Part shown: positions 25,108 to 32,968 of the stretch, in pieces
How positions within the stretch are numbered: the first letter of the stretch is position 1
Layout: each line of letters opens with the position of its first letter
Assembly (NCBI RefSeq): GCF_002127225.1
Contig: NZ_NFUR01000001.1
Coordinates: 993,592-1,057,591, forward strand
Length of the DNA: 64,000 nucleotides
From: Sphingomonas sp. IBVSS2
GTDB taxonomy: Bacteria > Pseudomonadota > Alphaproteobacteria > Sphingomonadales > Sphingomonadaceae
Direction: 5' to 3'
The notes under the pieces: model-generated
The model's input: only the letters and a program-made list of their open reading frames with translations
Database searches by the model: none
Told to the model about the DNA's origin: nothing
Made by a program: the position numbers and the translations under genes

Positions 25108-27120
25108 ATGGTCGACACTCCAACCGCCGATAGTCCGGCAGAGCCGGACATCACCCACGTCAATCCCGCTGCGGAGAAGACGTGGTTCGGGCATCCCCGC
25201 CAGCTGGCGCGCATGTTCACCACCGAGATGTGGGAGCGCTTCGGCTATTACGGCATGCGCGCGCTGCTGACGCTTTATCTCACGCAGCATTTCATGTTCG
25301 GCGATCGCGAGGCGACCGGCCTTTATGGCGGCTATACCGCCCTCGTCTATCTCACCCCGCTGATCGGCGGCTATCTGGCCGACCAGTATCTGGGGTCCAA
25401 GCGCGCAGTGAAATTCGGCGCGATCGTCATGTCGCTGGGCTATCTGATCCTCTGCTTCGGCGGCCCCACCGCCAAGCCCCATGCGACGATCGACGGCCAG
25501 CGCTACGAAGTCTCGATCGGCAAGTCGGCCGAGGGCAAGGAAGTCCGCTACGTCATCGACGGCGCGAAGAAGCTCGAGATCAAGGGCAATGACGACGGCA
25601 CCGTAGATCTGCTCGATGCCGGCACCGTCGCGCGCAAGGTCGACAAGGGCAGCTTCGAATCCGGCGCGGACCGCAACGCCTTCTACGTGATGGTGATGCT
25701 GATCGCGCTGTCGATGGTGTCGGTCGGCAACGGCTTCTTCAAGCCGAACATCTCCACCATGGTCGGCGAACTCTACGAGCAGGGCGACCGACGACGCGAC
25801 AGCGGCTTCACCATTTTCTACATGGGCATCAACACCGGCTCGCTCTTCTCGCAGATCCTCTGCCCTTGGCTCGCCGTCGCCTATGACTGGAGCTGGGGCT
25901 TCGGCCTTGCCGCGATCGGCATGATGATCTCCTGGGCGCTGATCCAGTTCAACGGCGGCAAGCTCGACGGCTATGGCGAGCCGCCGGCCAAGCCGGGCGT
26001 CCACAGCCAGCAATGGATCATCTATGCGGTGGCACTCTGCGTCGTGCCGCTTTTCTATCTGCTCTATGTCAACCTGATGCACGCCGCGCCGCCCGCCAAG
26101 GGCTCGGGCTTCATCGGTTACCTCACGCACCTTCCGCTGATGGGCAAGCTGCTGTTCGGCTCGTTCCTGGTTAGCGTGCCCGGAATCCTGATCTGGTCGT
26201 TCTTCGCGGGCAGCAGGACCGAGTTCCAGATGATGCTGGCGGCGATGGTGCTGATCGTCTTCAACGTCGTGTTCTGGACGCTGTTCGAGCAGGCGGGCTC
26301 GTCGCTCACCCTGTTCGCGGACCGCAACACCGATCTCGCACTCCACTGGTCAACGCCGTTGATCGCCTTCTTCCGGGCGCAGCCGACCGCCTATTACGCC
26401 ACCTGTGCCGTGCTGATCGGCGCGATGATGTGGAGCGTCCGGGTGCTACTGCCGGAGGTACTGGGGCGCCCGCGCAAGGCGCTCGACGAAGTGATCGTGC
26501 TGCTGGTCTTCGCCATTGGCACCGGCCTCCTCTGGTGGCAGCAGAACAGTATCCTCGGCGCGCCGACCTGGTCGATGAGCGCGGGCCAGACCCAGTTCTT
26601 CAACGCGGCCTTCATCGTGCTGCTCGCCCCGTTCATGTCGATGCTGTGGACCGCGCTGGCCAAGCGCGGGCTGGAGCCGTCGATCCCGGTCAAGTTCGGC
26701 ATCGCGCTGATCGGCGTGGCGGCAGGCTTCCTGCTGCTCGTCTGGGGCGCGAGCTATGCCGATGCCAATTTCCAGGTGGGCATCTGGTGGCTGGCCGGCC
26801 TCTATTTCATCCACTCCTTCGCCGAACTGTGCATCTCGCCGGTTGGCCTGTCGATGATCACCAAGCTGTCGATCGCCCGCGTCGTCGGGTTGATGATGGG
26901 GGTGTGGTTCCTGTCGATCTCGGTGGCGCAGTTCGTCTCCGGATCCATCGCGCAGCTGGCCAGCGTCGATACGGTGGGCGGCCAGGTGACCAACCTCAAG
27001 GTCAGCCTCGATACCTATGTCGATGTGTTCACCACCATCTCGATCGCGGCGATCATCCTCGGCGTGCTGCTCCTGCTGCTGAGCTGGCCGCTGAAATACT
27101 GGATGCACGGCGTGAAATAA
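25108..27120 (+). CDS. POT-family proton-coupled oligopeptide transporter with periplasmic insert
   Basis: A 670-residue inner-membrane MFS protein that imports di- and tripeptides with protons. The proton-coupling motif is TEMWERFGYYGMRALL; the PTR2 signatures are GGYTALVYLTPLIGGYLADQYLG and FTIFYMGINTGSLFSQ, with NGFFKPNISTMVGELYEQGD between. Between helices 3 and 4 an extra segment of about 75 residues (about 128-202) lies in the predicted periplasmic loop; its short repeats of D/G/K-rich strands look like a small beta domain, absent from the compact E. coli Dtp proteins. The ATG at 25108 is preceded by only a weak AAAGGGC site. It ends before a clear hairpin terminator. Confidence 0.95.
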   Translation: MVDTPTADSPAEPDITHVNPAAEKTWFGHPRQLARMFTTEMWERFGYYGMRALLTLYLTQHFMFGDREATGLYGGYTALVYLTPLIGGYLADQYLGSKRAVKFGAIVMSLGYLILCFGGPTAKPHATIDGQRYEVSIGKSAEGKEVRYVIDGAKKLEIKGNDDGTVDLLDAGTVARKVDKGSFESGADRNAFYVMVMLIALSMVSVGNGFFKPNISTMVGELYEQGDRRRDSGFTIFYMGINTGSLFSQILCPWLAVAYDWSWGFGLAAIGMMISWALIQFNGGKLDGYGEPPAKPGVHSQQWIIYAVALCVVPLFYLLYVNLMHAAPPAKGSGFIGYLTHLPLMGKLLFGSFLVSVPGILIWSFFAGSRTEFQMMLAAMVLIVFNVVFWTLFEQAGSSLTLFADRNTDLALHWSTPLIAFFRAQPTAYYATCAVLIGAMMWSVRVLLPEVLGRPRKALDEVIVLLVFAIGTGLLWWQQNSILGAPTWSMSAGQTQFFNAAFIVLLAPFMSMLWTALAKRGLEPSIPVKFGIALIGVAAGFLLLVWGASYADANFQVGIWWLAGLYFIHSFAELCISPVGLSMITKLSIARVVGLMMGVWFLSISVAQFVSGSIAQLASVDTVGGQVTNLKVSLDTYVDVFTTISIAAIILGVLLLLLSWPLKYWMHGVK

Positions 27121-27170
27121 GCGCCGCTTCGTTCGCGGAAGCGAAAAGGGCCCGCGCGCAAGCGCAAACG

Positions 27171-27206
27171 AAAAGGGGGAGCGGCGACGCTCCCCCTTTT
27201 TTGCGT
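27171..27206 (+). terminator. Rho-independent terminator after the peptide transporter
   Basis: A perfect GGGGGAGCG / CGCTCCCCC stem with a GCGA-type loop, flanked by AAAA before and TTTTTT after. The symmetric A and T runs mean it can also stop the convergent small gene at 27223-27339. Confidence 0.9.
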
Positions 27207-27222
27207 CTGCGATGCCGCCCGT

Positions 27223-27339
27223 TCAGGCGGCGAGGCGCAGCTCGACCTGCGCGTCGGCAACGGCGCCCGGCGCCTGAATGGCGACCGGCAGCGTGACTTC
27301 GCGGCGAGCGGCGAGGAAGAGCGAGATAAGCGAGAACAT
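27223..27339 (-). CDS. 38-residue small protein, unknown
   Basis: The frame reads MFSLISLFLAARREVTLPVA, then IQAPGAVADAQVELRLAA. The N-terminal 11 residues are hydrophobic, the rest is amphipathic. The ribosome site GAGGG with 7-base spacing before the ATG at 27339 is good. It ends near the shared terminator at 27171-27206. The region in front of it contains a 36-base nested palindrome (27354-27389), so expression is probably regulated. No family known to me; a membrane-associated peptide is possible. Confidence 0.55.
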   Translation of the reverse strand: MFSLISLFLAARREVTLPVAIQAPGAVADAQVELRLAA

Positions 27340-27353
27340 CGTGAAACCCTCAT

Positions 27354-27389
27354 ATCTGCATGCTCTGCTGCAATGCAGCATGTGCAGAT
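27354..27389. promoter_or_regulatory. Nested palindrome in front of the 38-residue gene
   Basis: The outer arms are ATCTGCA (27354) and TGCAGAT (27383); inside is the perfect TGCTGCA-A-TGCAGCA (27366-27380). A separate GATTGC-7-GCAATC inverted repeat lies at 27434-27452. TGCA steps dominate both. They lie 15 and 95 bases upstream of the small gene's ATG, where an operator would be. Confidence 0.55.
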
Positions 27390-27463
27390 GGTTCAGGGTT
27401 GCGCTTTCTGCAACTGCAATGGGTTGGGGCGTGGATTGCAGAGTACGCAATCACTCCCATCTT

Positions 27464-27564
27464 CGTCATACTGAACGCGTTTCAGCATCCAACCTGCGGC
27501 GGGCGAGGCGCGTGCGCTTCGTGTCTGTCGCCCGTCGATAGTTGGGCCCTGAAACAAGTTGGCG
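27464..27564. repeat. REP-like doublet, type C (degenerate copy)
   Basis: Left arm CGTCATACTGAACGCGTTTC(AGCATCCAA) and right arm TTGGGCCCTGAAACAAGTTGGCG face each other over about 50 bases. Same family as 30787-30895 and 47654-47741, but with more substitutions. Lies in the 470-base gene-free stretch 27340-27809. Confidence 0.75.
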
Positions 27565-27594
27565 ATTATCCCCTTCAAGCATGTGGCGGGAGGC

Positions 27595-27692
27595 GGTTCC
27601 CCGGCGAAGACCGGGGTCCAGTTCCGAACCCCTCGATGGCATTGCGCCCTCGCGAATGTGCTGCGACTGGGTCCCGGCCTTCGCCGGGGAGC
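27595..27692. repeat. REP-like doublet, type A variant
   Basis: Left arm starts TTCCCCGGCGAAGACCGGGG, right arm reads GTCCCGGCCTTCGCCGGGGA; the arms are inverted copies with few mismatches over about 25 bases. It completes the content of the gap before the EVE-domain gene; I see no gene in this gap besides the 38-residue one. Confidence 0.75.
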
Positions 27693-27809
27693 GCATACAT
27701 GCTCGAACGGGATAGTTCCCAACCAAGTTCAGGGTGGCGAGAGAGGTTGGTTCGAAGTGTTCCGACCCGCCAAGCCGCTCCCTCGGCCTGAATGTCGGCC
27801 CCTCCGCTG

Positions 27810-28211
27810 CTATGTGTCGCCCAGCTCGAGAATCACCGCCCATTCGTCCTCGCGCACCGGCGTGACCGAAAGGCGCGACTGGCGGAGCACTTCCAGTTTG
27901 GCGAGCCGCGGCTCTGCCTTGAGCATCGCCAGGGTGACGGGCCTGGCGAGCTTGCGCACCGGCTTCACTGCGACGCTGGCCCATTTGCCGTCATCGCCGT
28001 CCGGCTGCCAGGCGCGGGTGATCTCCAGGATTCCCACCGCCGCCTTCTCGGTGTTCGAATGATAGAACAGGGCCTGGTCGCCCGGTACCATGTCCTTCAG
28101 GAAGTTGCGGGCGGTGTAGTTGCGCACGCCGTTCCATTCGGTCGCCCCGTCGCGGACCAGGTCGTCCCAGGAATAGGCGTCGGGTTCGGAGCGGAGGAGC
28201 CAGTAGCGCAT
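27810..28211 (-). CDS. EVE domain-containing protein
   Basis: A 133-residue PUA-like protein, entirely one EVE domain. The pattern MRYWLLRSEPDAYSWDDL, WNGVRNYTARNFL, GDQALFYHSNTEKAAVGILEI and a closing WAVILEL is typical. EVE proteins bind modified bases (for example 5-methylcytosine derivatives) in DNA, and several accompany restriction systems; this stand-alone housekeeping-like type is common in Proteobacteria. No methyltransferase is adjacent. Confidence 0.95.
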   Translation of the reverse strand: MRYWLLRSEPDAYSWDDLVRDGATEWNGVRNYTARNFLKDMVPGDQALFYHSNTEKAAVGILEITRAWQPDGDDGKWASVAVKPVRKLARPVTLAMLKAEPRLAKLEVLRQSRLSVTPVREDEWAVILELGDT

Positions 28212-28354
28212 GCCGCCGCCTTAACCGCCTAAACGGCTGCTTAACAACCGATTCCGAACCAGTTCAGCCGCCGGGCGTTATCTCCATGACCTCAGCGCCG
28301 CGACTCGTCCCTCCTCGGACGGCCGGCAGGCGCCCGCAAATGAGGAGGAAAGTG

Positions 28355-28726
28355 ATGACCAATTTCGTTAAGAAGGCCGTGCTCGGCACCGTTCTGGGCG
28401 CGACCGTGCTGGTCGCCGTCGCGCCGGCGGCCGAGGCGCAGCGCTATCGCGGCCATTATCGCGACCATGACGGCACCGGCACCGCGATCGTCGCGGGTAT
28501 CGCCGGCCTCGCCATCGGTGCCGCGATCGCCAGCGACGGCCGCCGCTACGACCGCTACGATCGCCGCTACGACTATGATCGCGGCTATTATCGCGACCAT
28601 GGCTACTACCCGACCGACGGCTATTATTATCGCGACTATTACCGCTCCTATCGCGGCTATTGCGAGGTCCGCCGGGTGTGGGATCCCTATCTCGATCGTC
28701 CGGTGCGGGTCCGCTACTGCCGCTGA
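28355..28726 (+). CDS. Secreted Tyr/Arg/Asp-rich protein
   Basis: A 123-residue protein with a signal peptide ending APAAEAQ. A glycine-zipper-like segment (TAIVAGIAGLAIGAAIAS) follows, then about 50 residues in which Tyr, Arg and Asp dominate (RYDRYDRRYDYDRGYYRDHGY and on), ending with two cysteines (YCEVRR, RYCR). The ATG at 28355 is preceded by GAGGAGGAAAGTG, an excellent site. Likely in the periplasm or outer membrane. Similar RcnB-like or 17-kDa-antigen-like small proteins occur in sphingomonads, but I cannot assign a function. Confidence 0.85.
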   Translation: MTNFVKKAVLGTVLGATVLVAVAPAAEAQRYRGHYRDHDGTGTAIVAGIAGLAIGAAIASDGRRYDRYDRRYDYDRGYYRDHGYYPTDGYYYRDYYRSYRGYCEVRRVWDPYLDRPVRVRYCR

Positions 28727-28776
28727 CGTTCTCGCGGAGGGGTAGCCTGGCGCTGCCCCTCCGCTAGGCTGCGGGC

Positions 28777-30438
28777 ATGGGCACCGATTCGAACCTGCAG
28801 CCGCGGCAGCACGCCGCCGATCCCTCCGATCCCTATCGCCGGGAAGCCCAGACCTTCCCCGAGCTCGACGACGACATGGCCGGGCGCGCCGCCGCCTTTG
28901 GCAGCGTCGAGGAATGGCCGGAGGGCGGTGCCCTGTTCGAGCGCGGGCAGCGCAGCGTCGATTTCTTCCTGGTGCTGGCCGGCGCGGTCGAGGTGCTCGA
29001 CGTCGATGCCAAGGGCCGCGAGCATGTCGTGCACGTCCATGGCGCGCGCCAGTTCACCGGCGAGCTCGATCTGTTCAACGACCGCAAGATCCTCGTCTCC
29101 GCCCGGGCGCTGCCCGGCACCCGCGTCGTCCGAGTCGAGCGGCTGGCGTTTCGCCGCCTGATCGCCGCAGAGCCGGACATCGGCGAGGTGGTGATGCGCG
29201 CCTTCATCCTGCGCCGGGTGGGCATGATGCTGCACGGCGAGGCGGGCATCGCGCTGATCGGACCCGCCCATGGCGCGGCCACGGCCCGAATCGAGAGCTT
29301 CCTGCGCCGCAACGGCCTGCCCCACCGCCAGATCGACACCGAGACCGACGCCGATGCCGGCGGCTTCCTCGCCTGTTTCCAGCTTGCCCCGGACGACCTG
29401 CCCGTGGTGGTGGTCCGGGGCCAGACGCTGCGCCGGCCGAGCAATGGCCAGGTGGCGGACGCGCTCGGCCTAACCGTCGAGCTCGATCCCGCCCATGTCC
29501 ATGACGTCGCCGTGGTCGGTGCCGGCCCGGCCGGGCTTGCCTCCGCCGTCTATGCCGCGTCGGAGGGGCTCGACACGATCGTCGTCGAATCGATCGCGCC
29601 GGGCGGGCAGGCCGGGACCAGCTCGAAGATCGAGAATTATCTCGGCTTCCCCACCGGCATCTCCGGCCAGGCGCTGGCCGGGCGGGCCCAGGTGCAGGCG
29701 CAGAAGTTCGGCGCGCGCCTGCTGGTCTCGCGCGGCGCGGTGGGGCTCGACTGCTCCGGGGCGCCGTTCGTCGTGCAGCTCGACGACGGGACCGAGATCC
29801 GTGCGCGCGTCGTGGTGGTCGCCACCGGCGCCCGCTATCGCAAGCTCGACTTGCCGCGCTATGCCGAGCTGGAGGGCAACGGCATCTATTACGCCGCCAC
29901 CAACATGGAAGCCGGGCTCTGTGCCGGCCAGGAAGTGGTGGTGGTGGGCGGCGGCAACTCGGCCGGGCAGGCGGCGATCTACCTCGCGCGCAGCGCCGGC
30001 CATGTCCACATCCTGGTCCGCGGCAAGGGGCTGGCCGACACCATGTCGCGCTACCTGATCGACCGGATCGAGGCTTCGGACCGGATCACGCTGCACCCCT
30101 TCACCGAAGTGACCGGACTGGAGGGCGAGCGGCACCTGACCGGCCTGACCTGGACCGATCGCAAGACCGGCGAGACGCGCCGGCGCGGCGTGGGGGCGCT
30201 GTTCGTGATGATCGGCGCGGTGCCTTCGACCGACTGGCTGGACGGCTGCCTCGACCTGGATCCCGCCGGCTTCGTGCAGACGGGCAGCGGCGAGACTTTC
30301 TTCTGTTCGTCCAAGCCGGGGATCTTCGCCGTCGGCGACGTCCGCTCGGGCTCGGTCAAGCGAGTCGCCTCGGGCGTGGGCGAGGGATCGGTGGTGGTCT
30401 CCTCGATCCACCGTTATCTTGAAAGCCTGCGCCAATAG
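28777..30438 (+). CDS. Cyclic-nucleotide-binding, thioredoxin reductase-like flavoprotein
   Basis: A 553-residue three-part protein. Residues about 30-155 are a cNMP-binding beta roll (GGALFERGQRSVDFFLVLAG, FTGELDLFN). Residues about 165-235 look like a thioredoxin-fold linker. From about 245 a thioredoxin reductase module begins: VAVVGAGPAGLASAVYAASEG for FAD, VVVVGGGNSAGQAA for NADPH, and GIFAVGDVRSGSVKR at the C-terminus. The redox CxxC of true thioredoxin reductases (CATC) reads YYAATNMEAG here, so no disulfide relay is possible at that position. The family is known from genomes but its physiological role is unclear. The next gene (DUF3297) starts 16 bases later. Confidence 0.9.
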   Translation: MGTDSNLQPRQHAADPSDPYRREAQTFPELDDDMAGRAAAFGSVEEWPEGGALFERGQRSVDFFLVLAGAVEVLDVDAKGREHVVHVHGARQFTGELDLFNDRKILVSARALPGTRVVRVERLAFRRLIAAEPDIGEVVMRAFILRRVGMMLHGEAGIALIGPAHGAATARIESFLRRNGLPHRQIDTETDADAGGFLACFQLAPDDLPVVVVRGQTLRRPSNGQVADALGLTVELDPAHVHDVAVVGAGPAGLASAVYAASEGLDTIVVESIAPGGQAGTSSKIENYLGFPTGISGQALAGRAQVQAQKFGARLLVSRGAVGLDCSGAPFVVQLDDGTEIRARVVVVATGARYRKLDLPRYAELEGNGIYYAATNMEAGLCAGQEVVVVGGGNSAGQAAIYLARSAGHVHILVRGKGLADTMSRYLIDRIEASDRITLHPFTEVTGLEGERHLTGLTWTDRKTGETRRRGVGALFVMIGAVPSTDWLDGCLDLDPAGFVQTGSGETFFCSSKPGIFAVGDVRSGSVKRVASGVGEGSVVVSSIHRYLESLRQ

Positions 30439-30454
30439 CGGCAAAGGGCTGCCC

Positions 30455-30718
30455 ATGAGTGACACGCCCCCGGACCGCCTGTCGGTCAACCAGAGCAGCC
30501 CCTATTTCCAGCGCGAACTGCTGGAGCGCGGCATCGGCATCCGCTTCAAGGGCAATGAGCGCCGCGACGTCGAGGAATATTGCATTTCCGAAGGCTGGGT
30601 CCGCGTCGCGCTCGGCAACAAGGTCGACCGCAAGGGCAACCCGCTGACGATCAAGCTGGTCGGCCCGGTCGAGGCCTGGTTCGAACGACCCGCCGGAGAG
30701 GGCGCCGACGAGGGCTGA
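30455..30718 (+). CDS. DUF3297 family protein
   Basis: An 87-residue cytoplasmic protein matching DUF3297 over nearly its whole length: DRLSVNQSSPYFQRELLERG, GIRFKGNERRDVEEYCISEG and NKVDRKGNPLTIKLVGPVE. Function unknown; genes of this family are widespread in Alphaproteobacteria and Xanthomonads. Start ATG at 30455 with AAAGGGC upstream. Probably cotranscribed with the flavoprotein gene before it. Confidence 0.93.
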   Translation: MSDTPPDRLSVNQSSPYFQRELLERGIGIRFKGNERRDVEEYCISEGWVRVALGNKVDRKGNPLTIKLVGPVEAWFERPAGEGADEG

Positions 30719-30786
30719 GACGCAGGCTCCGTTGAAGCTCCCCAATCCCCCTGATGCATGCGCGAAGGGGAGACTCAGCTCCTCTT

Positions 30787-30895
30787 CGTCGCCCTGAACT
30801 TGTTTCAGGGTCCAAGGTTGGGCCGGGCGAGGGCACGGGTGATCTGATGGCGTCGCTCGCCGCGCGTTGGATGCTGAAACAAGTTCAGCATGACG
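30787..30895. repeat. REP-like doublet, type C
   Basis: Left arm: CGTCGCCCTGAACTTGTTTC then AGGGTCCAA; right arm: TTGGATGCTGAAACAAGTTC then AGCATGACG. Each arm folds into a hairpin (CCCTGAA/TTCAGGG and ATGCTGAA/TTCAGCAT). The bases that differ between arms differ on both sides of the stem. The right arm supplies the last codons and stop of the GIY-YIG gene. Confidence 0.88.
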
Positions 30896-31217
30896 ATGGG
30901 AGCCTTGGCAGCGGTTCCGCGATGCCGAGAAGCGGCGCCAGGTCATTCCATTCGGGATTCTGGCGCTCGATCAGGTTGCATTTCCAGTCGCGGTGCCAGC
31001 GTTTCAATTGCTTCTCGCGGGCAATAGCCGCGTCCATGCATTCGGCGACTTCGTACCAGACAAGGCAATACGCCTTGTACTTGCTGGCGAAGCCACCGGT
31101 CATGCCATTGCGGTGCTGGAAGAGCCTGCCCGACAGGTCCGAAGTCACGCCTATATAGATCGTGCCCCTCGGACCACTGGCGAGGATATAGACGCAGGGC
31201 AAGCGGTCCCGCGCCAC
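30885..31217 (-). CDS. GIY-YIG nuclease family protein
   Basis: A 110-residue stand-alone GIY-YIG domain of the UPF0213/URI type. VYILASGPRGTIYIGVTSDLSGRLFQHR holds the YIG-equivalent tyrosines and the catalytic Arg; the metal-binding Glu is in AIAREKQLKRWHR. Such proteins are structure-specific endonuclease-like but mostly uncharacterised. The last codons and the stop lie inside a REP arm (30867-30895), meaning the repeat inserted at, or co-evolved with, the gene end. The start at 31217 gives MARDRLPCVY. Confidence 0.93.
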   Translation of the reverse strand: MARDRLPCVYILASGPRGTIYIGVTSDLSGRLFQHRNGMTGGFASKYKAYCLVWYEVAECMDAAIAREKQLKRWHRDWKCNLIERQNPEWNDLAPLLGIAEPLPRLPSSC

Positions 31218-31221
31218 CTGT

Positions 31222-31986
31222 TCACCCCCCGAACGCCGCCCGTGCCGCGTCCTCGAACGCCTTGAGCGCGGCCATGTGCGGGAAGGGCCCGTGGCTGATC
31301 CGCGCTATGCCGGTTTCCGCCACCGCCCGGGCATCGGGAGCACCGGGAAAGGCCATGAAATTCACCGGCAGCGGCACCGCCTTCGCCACCCGCTCGAGCA
31401 GCGCGAGATCGGCGAGGCCGGGGACGAAGAAGCCGCTCGCGCCGGCATCGGCATAGGCCTTGCCGCGCGCGATCGCCGCATCGGCCATCGCGGCGTCATG
31501 CGTGTCGCCCGGCGCGATCAGGAAGATGTCGGTGCGGGCGTTGAGGAAGAAATCCGGGCCCACCGTCCAGCGGATCGCCGCGATGCGGGCAGCCTGCTCC
31601 TCGACGCCGTGCAGGGTGCGCGCGGCGGTGCCGTGGCTGGCCACGATCTGGTCCTCGAAATTGCAGCCGATCGCGCCGGTGGCGGCGAGCTTCTCGACAT
31701 TGGCGGCGACCGCATCGGGGTCGACCGCATAGCCGCCCTCGAAATCCACGCTCACCGGCAGCGCTACCGCGGCCACGGTGCGCCGCGCATTGGCAAGCGC
31801 GAGGTCGAGCGGCAGCGCCTCCGCATCGTCATAGCCATGCGCGGTGGAGACCGAGGCACTGCCCGTGGCGATCGCCCGCGCGCCGGCGCGTTCCGCCGCG
31901 CGCGCGCTGCCCGCATCCCACACGTTGAACAGGATCACCGGGTCGCCGGGCACATGAAGCGCGGCAAAGCTCTGATACTTGGACAT
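31222..31986 (-). CDS. Isocitrate lyase/PEP mutase family protein
   Basis: A 254-residue TIM-barrel protein of the oxaloacetate hydrolase/PEP mutase group. VILFNVWDAGSARAAERAGA, PVSVDFEGGYAVDP and GCNFEDQ are the Mg- and enolate-binding strands. The KKCGH motif of true isocitrate lyases is absent, so it is a short PEP-mutase-like member that probably cuts or builds a C-C or C-P bond in a small acid. Start ATG at 31986 with GAGGGG upstream. Its end is 4 bases from the start of the GIY-YIG gene on the same strand. Confidence 0.9.
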   Translation of the reverse strand: MSKYQSFAALHVPGDPVILFNVWDAGSARAAERAGARAIATGSASVSTAHGYDDAEALPLDLALANARRTVAAVALPVSVDFEGGYAVDPDAVAANVEKLAATGAIGCNFEDQIVASHGTAARTLHGVEEQAARIAAIRWTVGPDFFLNARTDIFLIAPGDTHDAAMADAAIARGKAYADAGASGFFVPGLADLALLERVAKAVPLPVNFMAFPGAPDARAVAETGIARISHGPFPHMAALKAFEDAARAAFGG

Positions 31987-32106
31987 GGAGAACCCCTCTT
32001 GTTCTTGGATTGTTCTAGAGAGGTAATGGTGCCGGGGCAAGAGGGCGGTGGCGCAACTCCATGATCATGCTGACAGATGTGTCCATCCGCGATCCCCGCT
32101 GCTTCC

Positions 32107-32140
32107 CGCCGTCATCCCCGCCTGCGCGGGGATGACGGCG
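32107..32140. repeat. Perfect 15-bp REP hairpin, type A
   Basis: CGCCGTCATCCCCGC and its exact complement flank a four-base loop (CTGC). Lies between the PEP-mutase-like gene and the LytTR regulator end, 22 bases past the latter's stop, so it could terminate that operon although no T-run follows. Confidence 0.9.
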
Positions 32141-32161
32141 TTTGCGGATCGAGTCGTGACC

Positions 32162-32968
32162 CTAGTGGACGAACCGCGCCACCACGTCGCGATAGGAGCG
32201 GCTCACCTTCACCTGCGCACCCGAATCGAGCACCAGGAAACATTCGCCATTGGTGTGCGGCTTGACCTGGCGGACCAGGTCGAGATTGACGATGGTCGAA
32301 CGATGGACGCGCTGGAAGCGGCGCGGATCGAGGCGCTTCTCGAGGTCCTTCATCGTCTCGCGCAGGATCAGCGTGTTGTCGCCGGTGTAGATGCACATAT
32401 AGTCGCCGGCCGCGTCGATCCGCTCGATCGTGTCGACATCGACCCGGAAGATCTGGCCGCGATCCTTGATGTTGATCAGCTTCTCGAAACGGTTCGATGC
32501 CATCTCGCCGTCCATGGCCGAAGCGGCGATCTCGTCGACCGCTTCGGGGGCCACTTCGGCCAGCACTTCCTTCAGCTTCTCGATCTCCTCGACGCCGCGC
32601 TTCTCGCTGAGGCGCTGGCGGACGCGCTCGATCGTATCGGCCAGCCGGGCGGGCTCGACCGGCTTCATGAGATAGTCCACCGCCTGCGCCTCGAAGGCGC
32701 GGATCGCGTGATCGCTATAGGCGGTCACGAAGACGAACAGCGGCGGCTCGACCTCCATCAGCCCCTGGACGACCGAGAAGCCGTCGAAACCGGGCATCTG
32801 GATGTCGAGGAAGACAAGGTCGGGCTTGTGGGTCTTGATCGAACGGATCGCTTCGCGCCCGTTCGAGCATCTGTCGATGATCTCGACGTCGTCATGTTCC
32901 TGAAGCCTCAGCTCGAGCCCCTGGATGGCCAGGGATTCGTCGTCGACCAGAATAGTACGGATGGTCAT
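32162..32968 (-). CDS. LytTR-type response regulator
   Basis: A 268-residue regulator. The receiver (1-125) has the acid pocket DDES, the phospho-acceptor Asp in DLVFLDIQMPG and Lys in YLMKPVE. A helical linker of about 40 residues follows, then a LytTR DNA-binding domain (about 165-268) with the family pattern VDVDTIERIDAAGDYMCIY, RFQRVHRSTIVNL and VKVSRSYRDVVAR. Its ATG overlaps the kinase stop by 4 bases, so kinase and regulator are made together. Confidence 0.95.
   Translation of the reverse strand: MTIRTILVDDESLAIQGLELRLQEHDDVEIIDRCSNGREAIRSIKTHKPDLVFLDIQMPGFDGFSVVQGLMEVEPPLFVFVTAYSDHAIRAFEAQAVDYLMKPVEPARLADTIERVRQRLSEKRGVEEIEKLKEVLAEVAPEAVDEIAASAMDGEMASNRFEKLINIKDRGQIFRVDVDTIERIDAAGDYMCIYTGDNTLILRETMKDLEKRLDPRRFQRVHRSTIVNLDLVRQVKPHTNGECFLVLDSGAQVKVSRSYRDVVARFVH

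Noticed and set aside
27340..27809. CRISPR-like array made of short repeats
   Set aside because: Repeats are inverted pairs of REP type with irregular spacing, not direct repeats with uniform spacers, and no cas gene is near.
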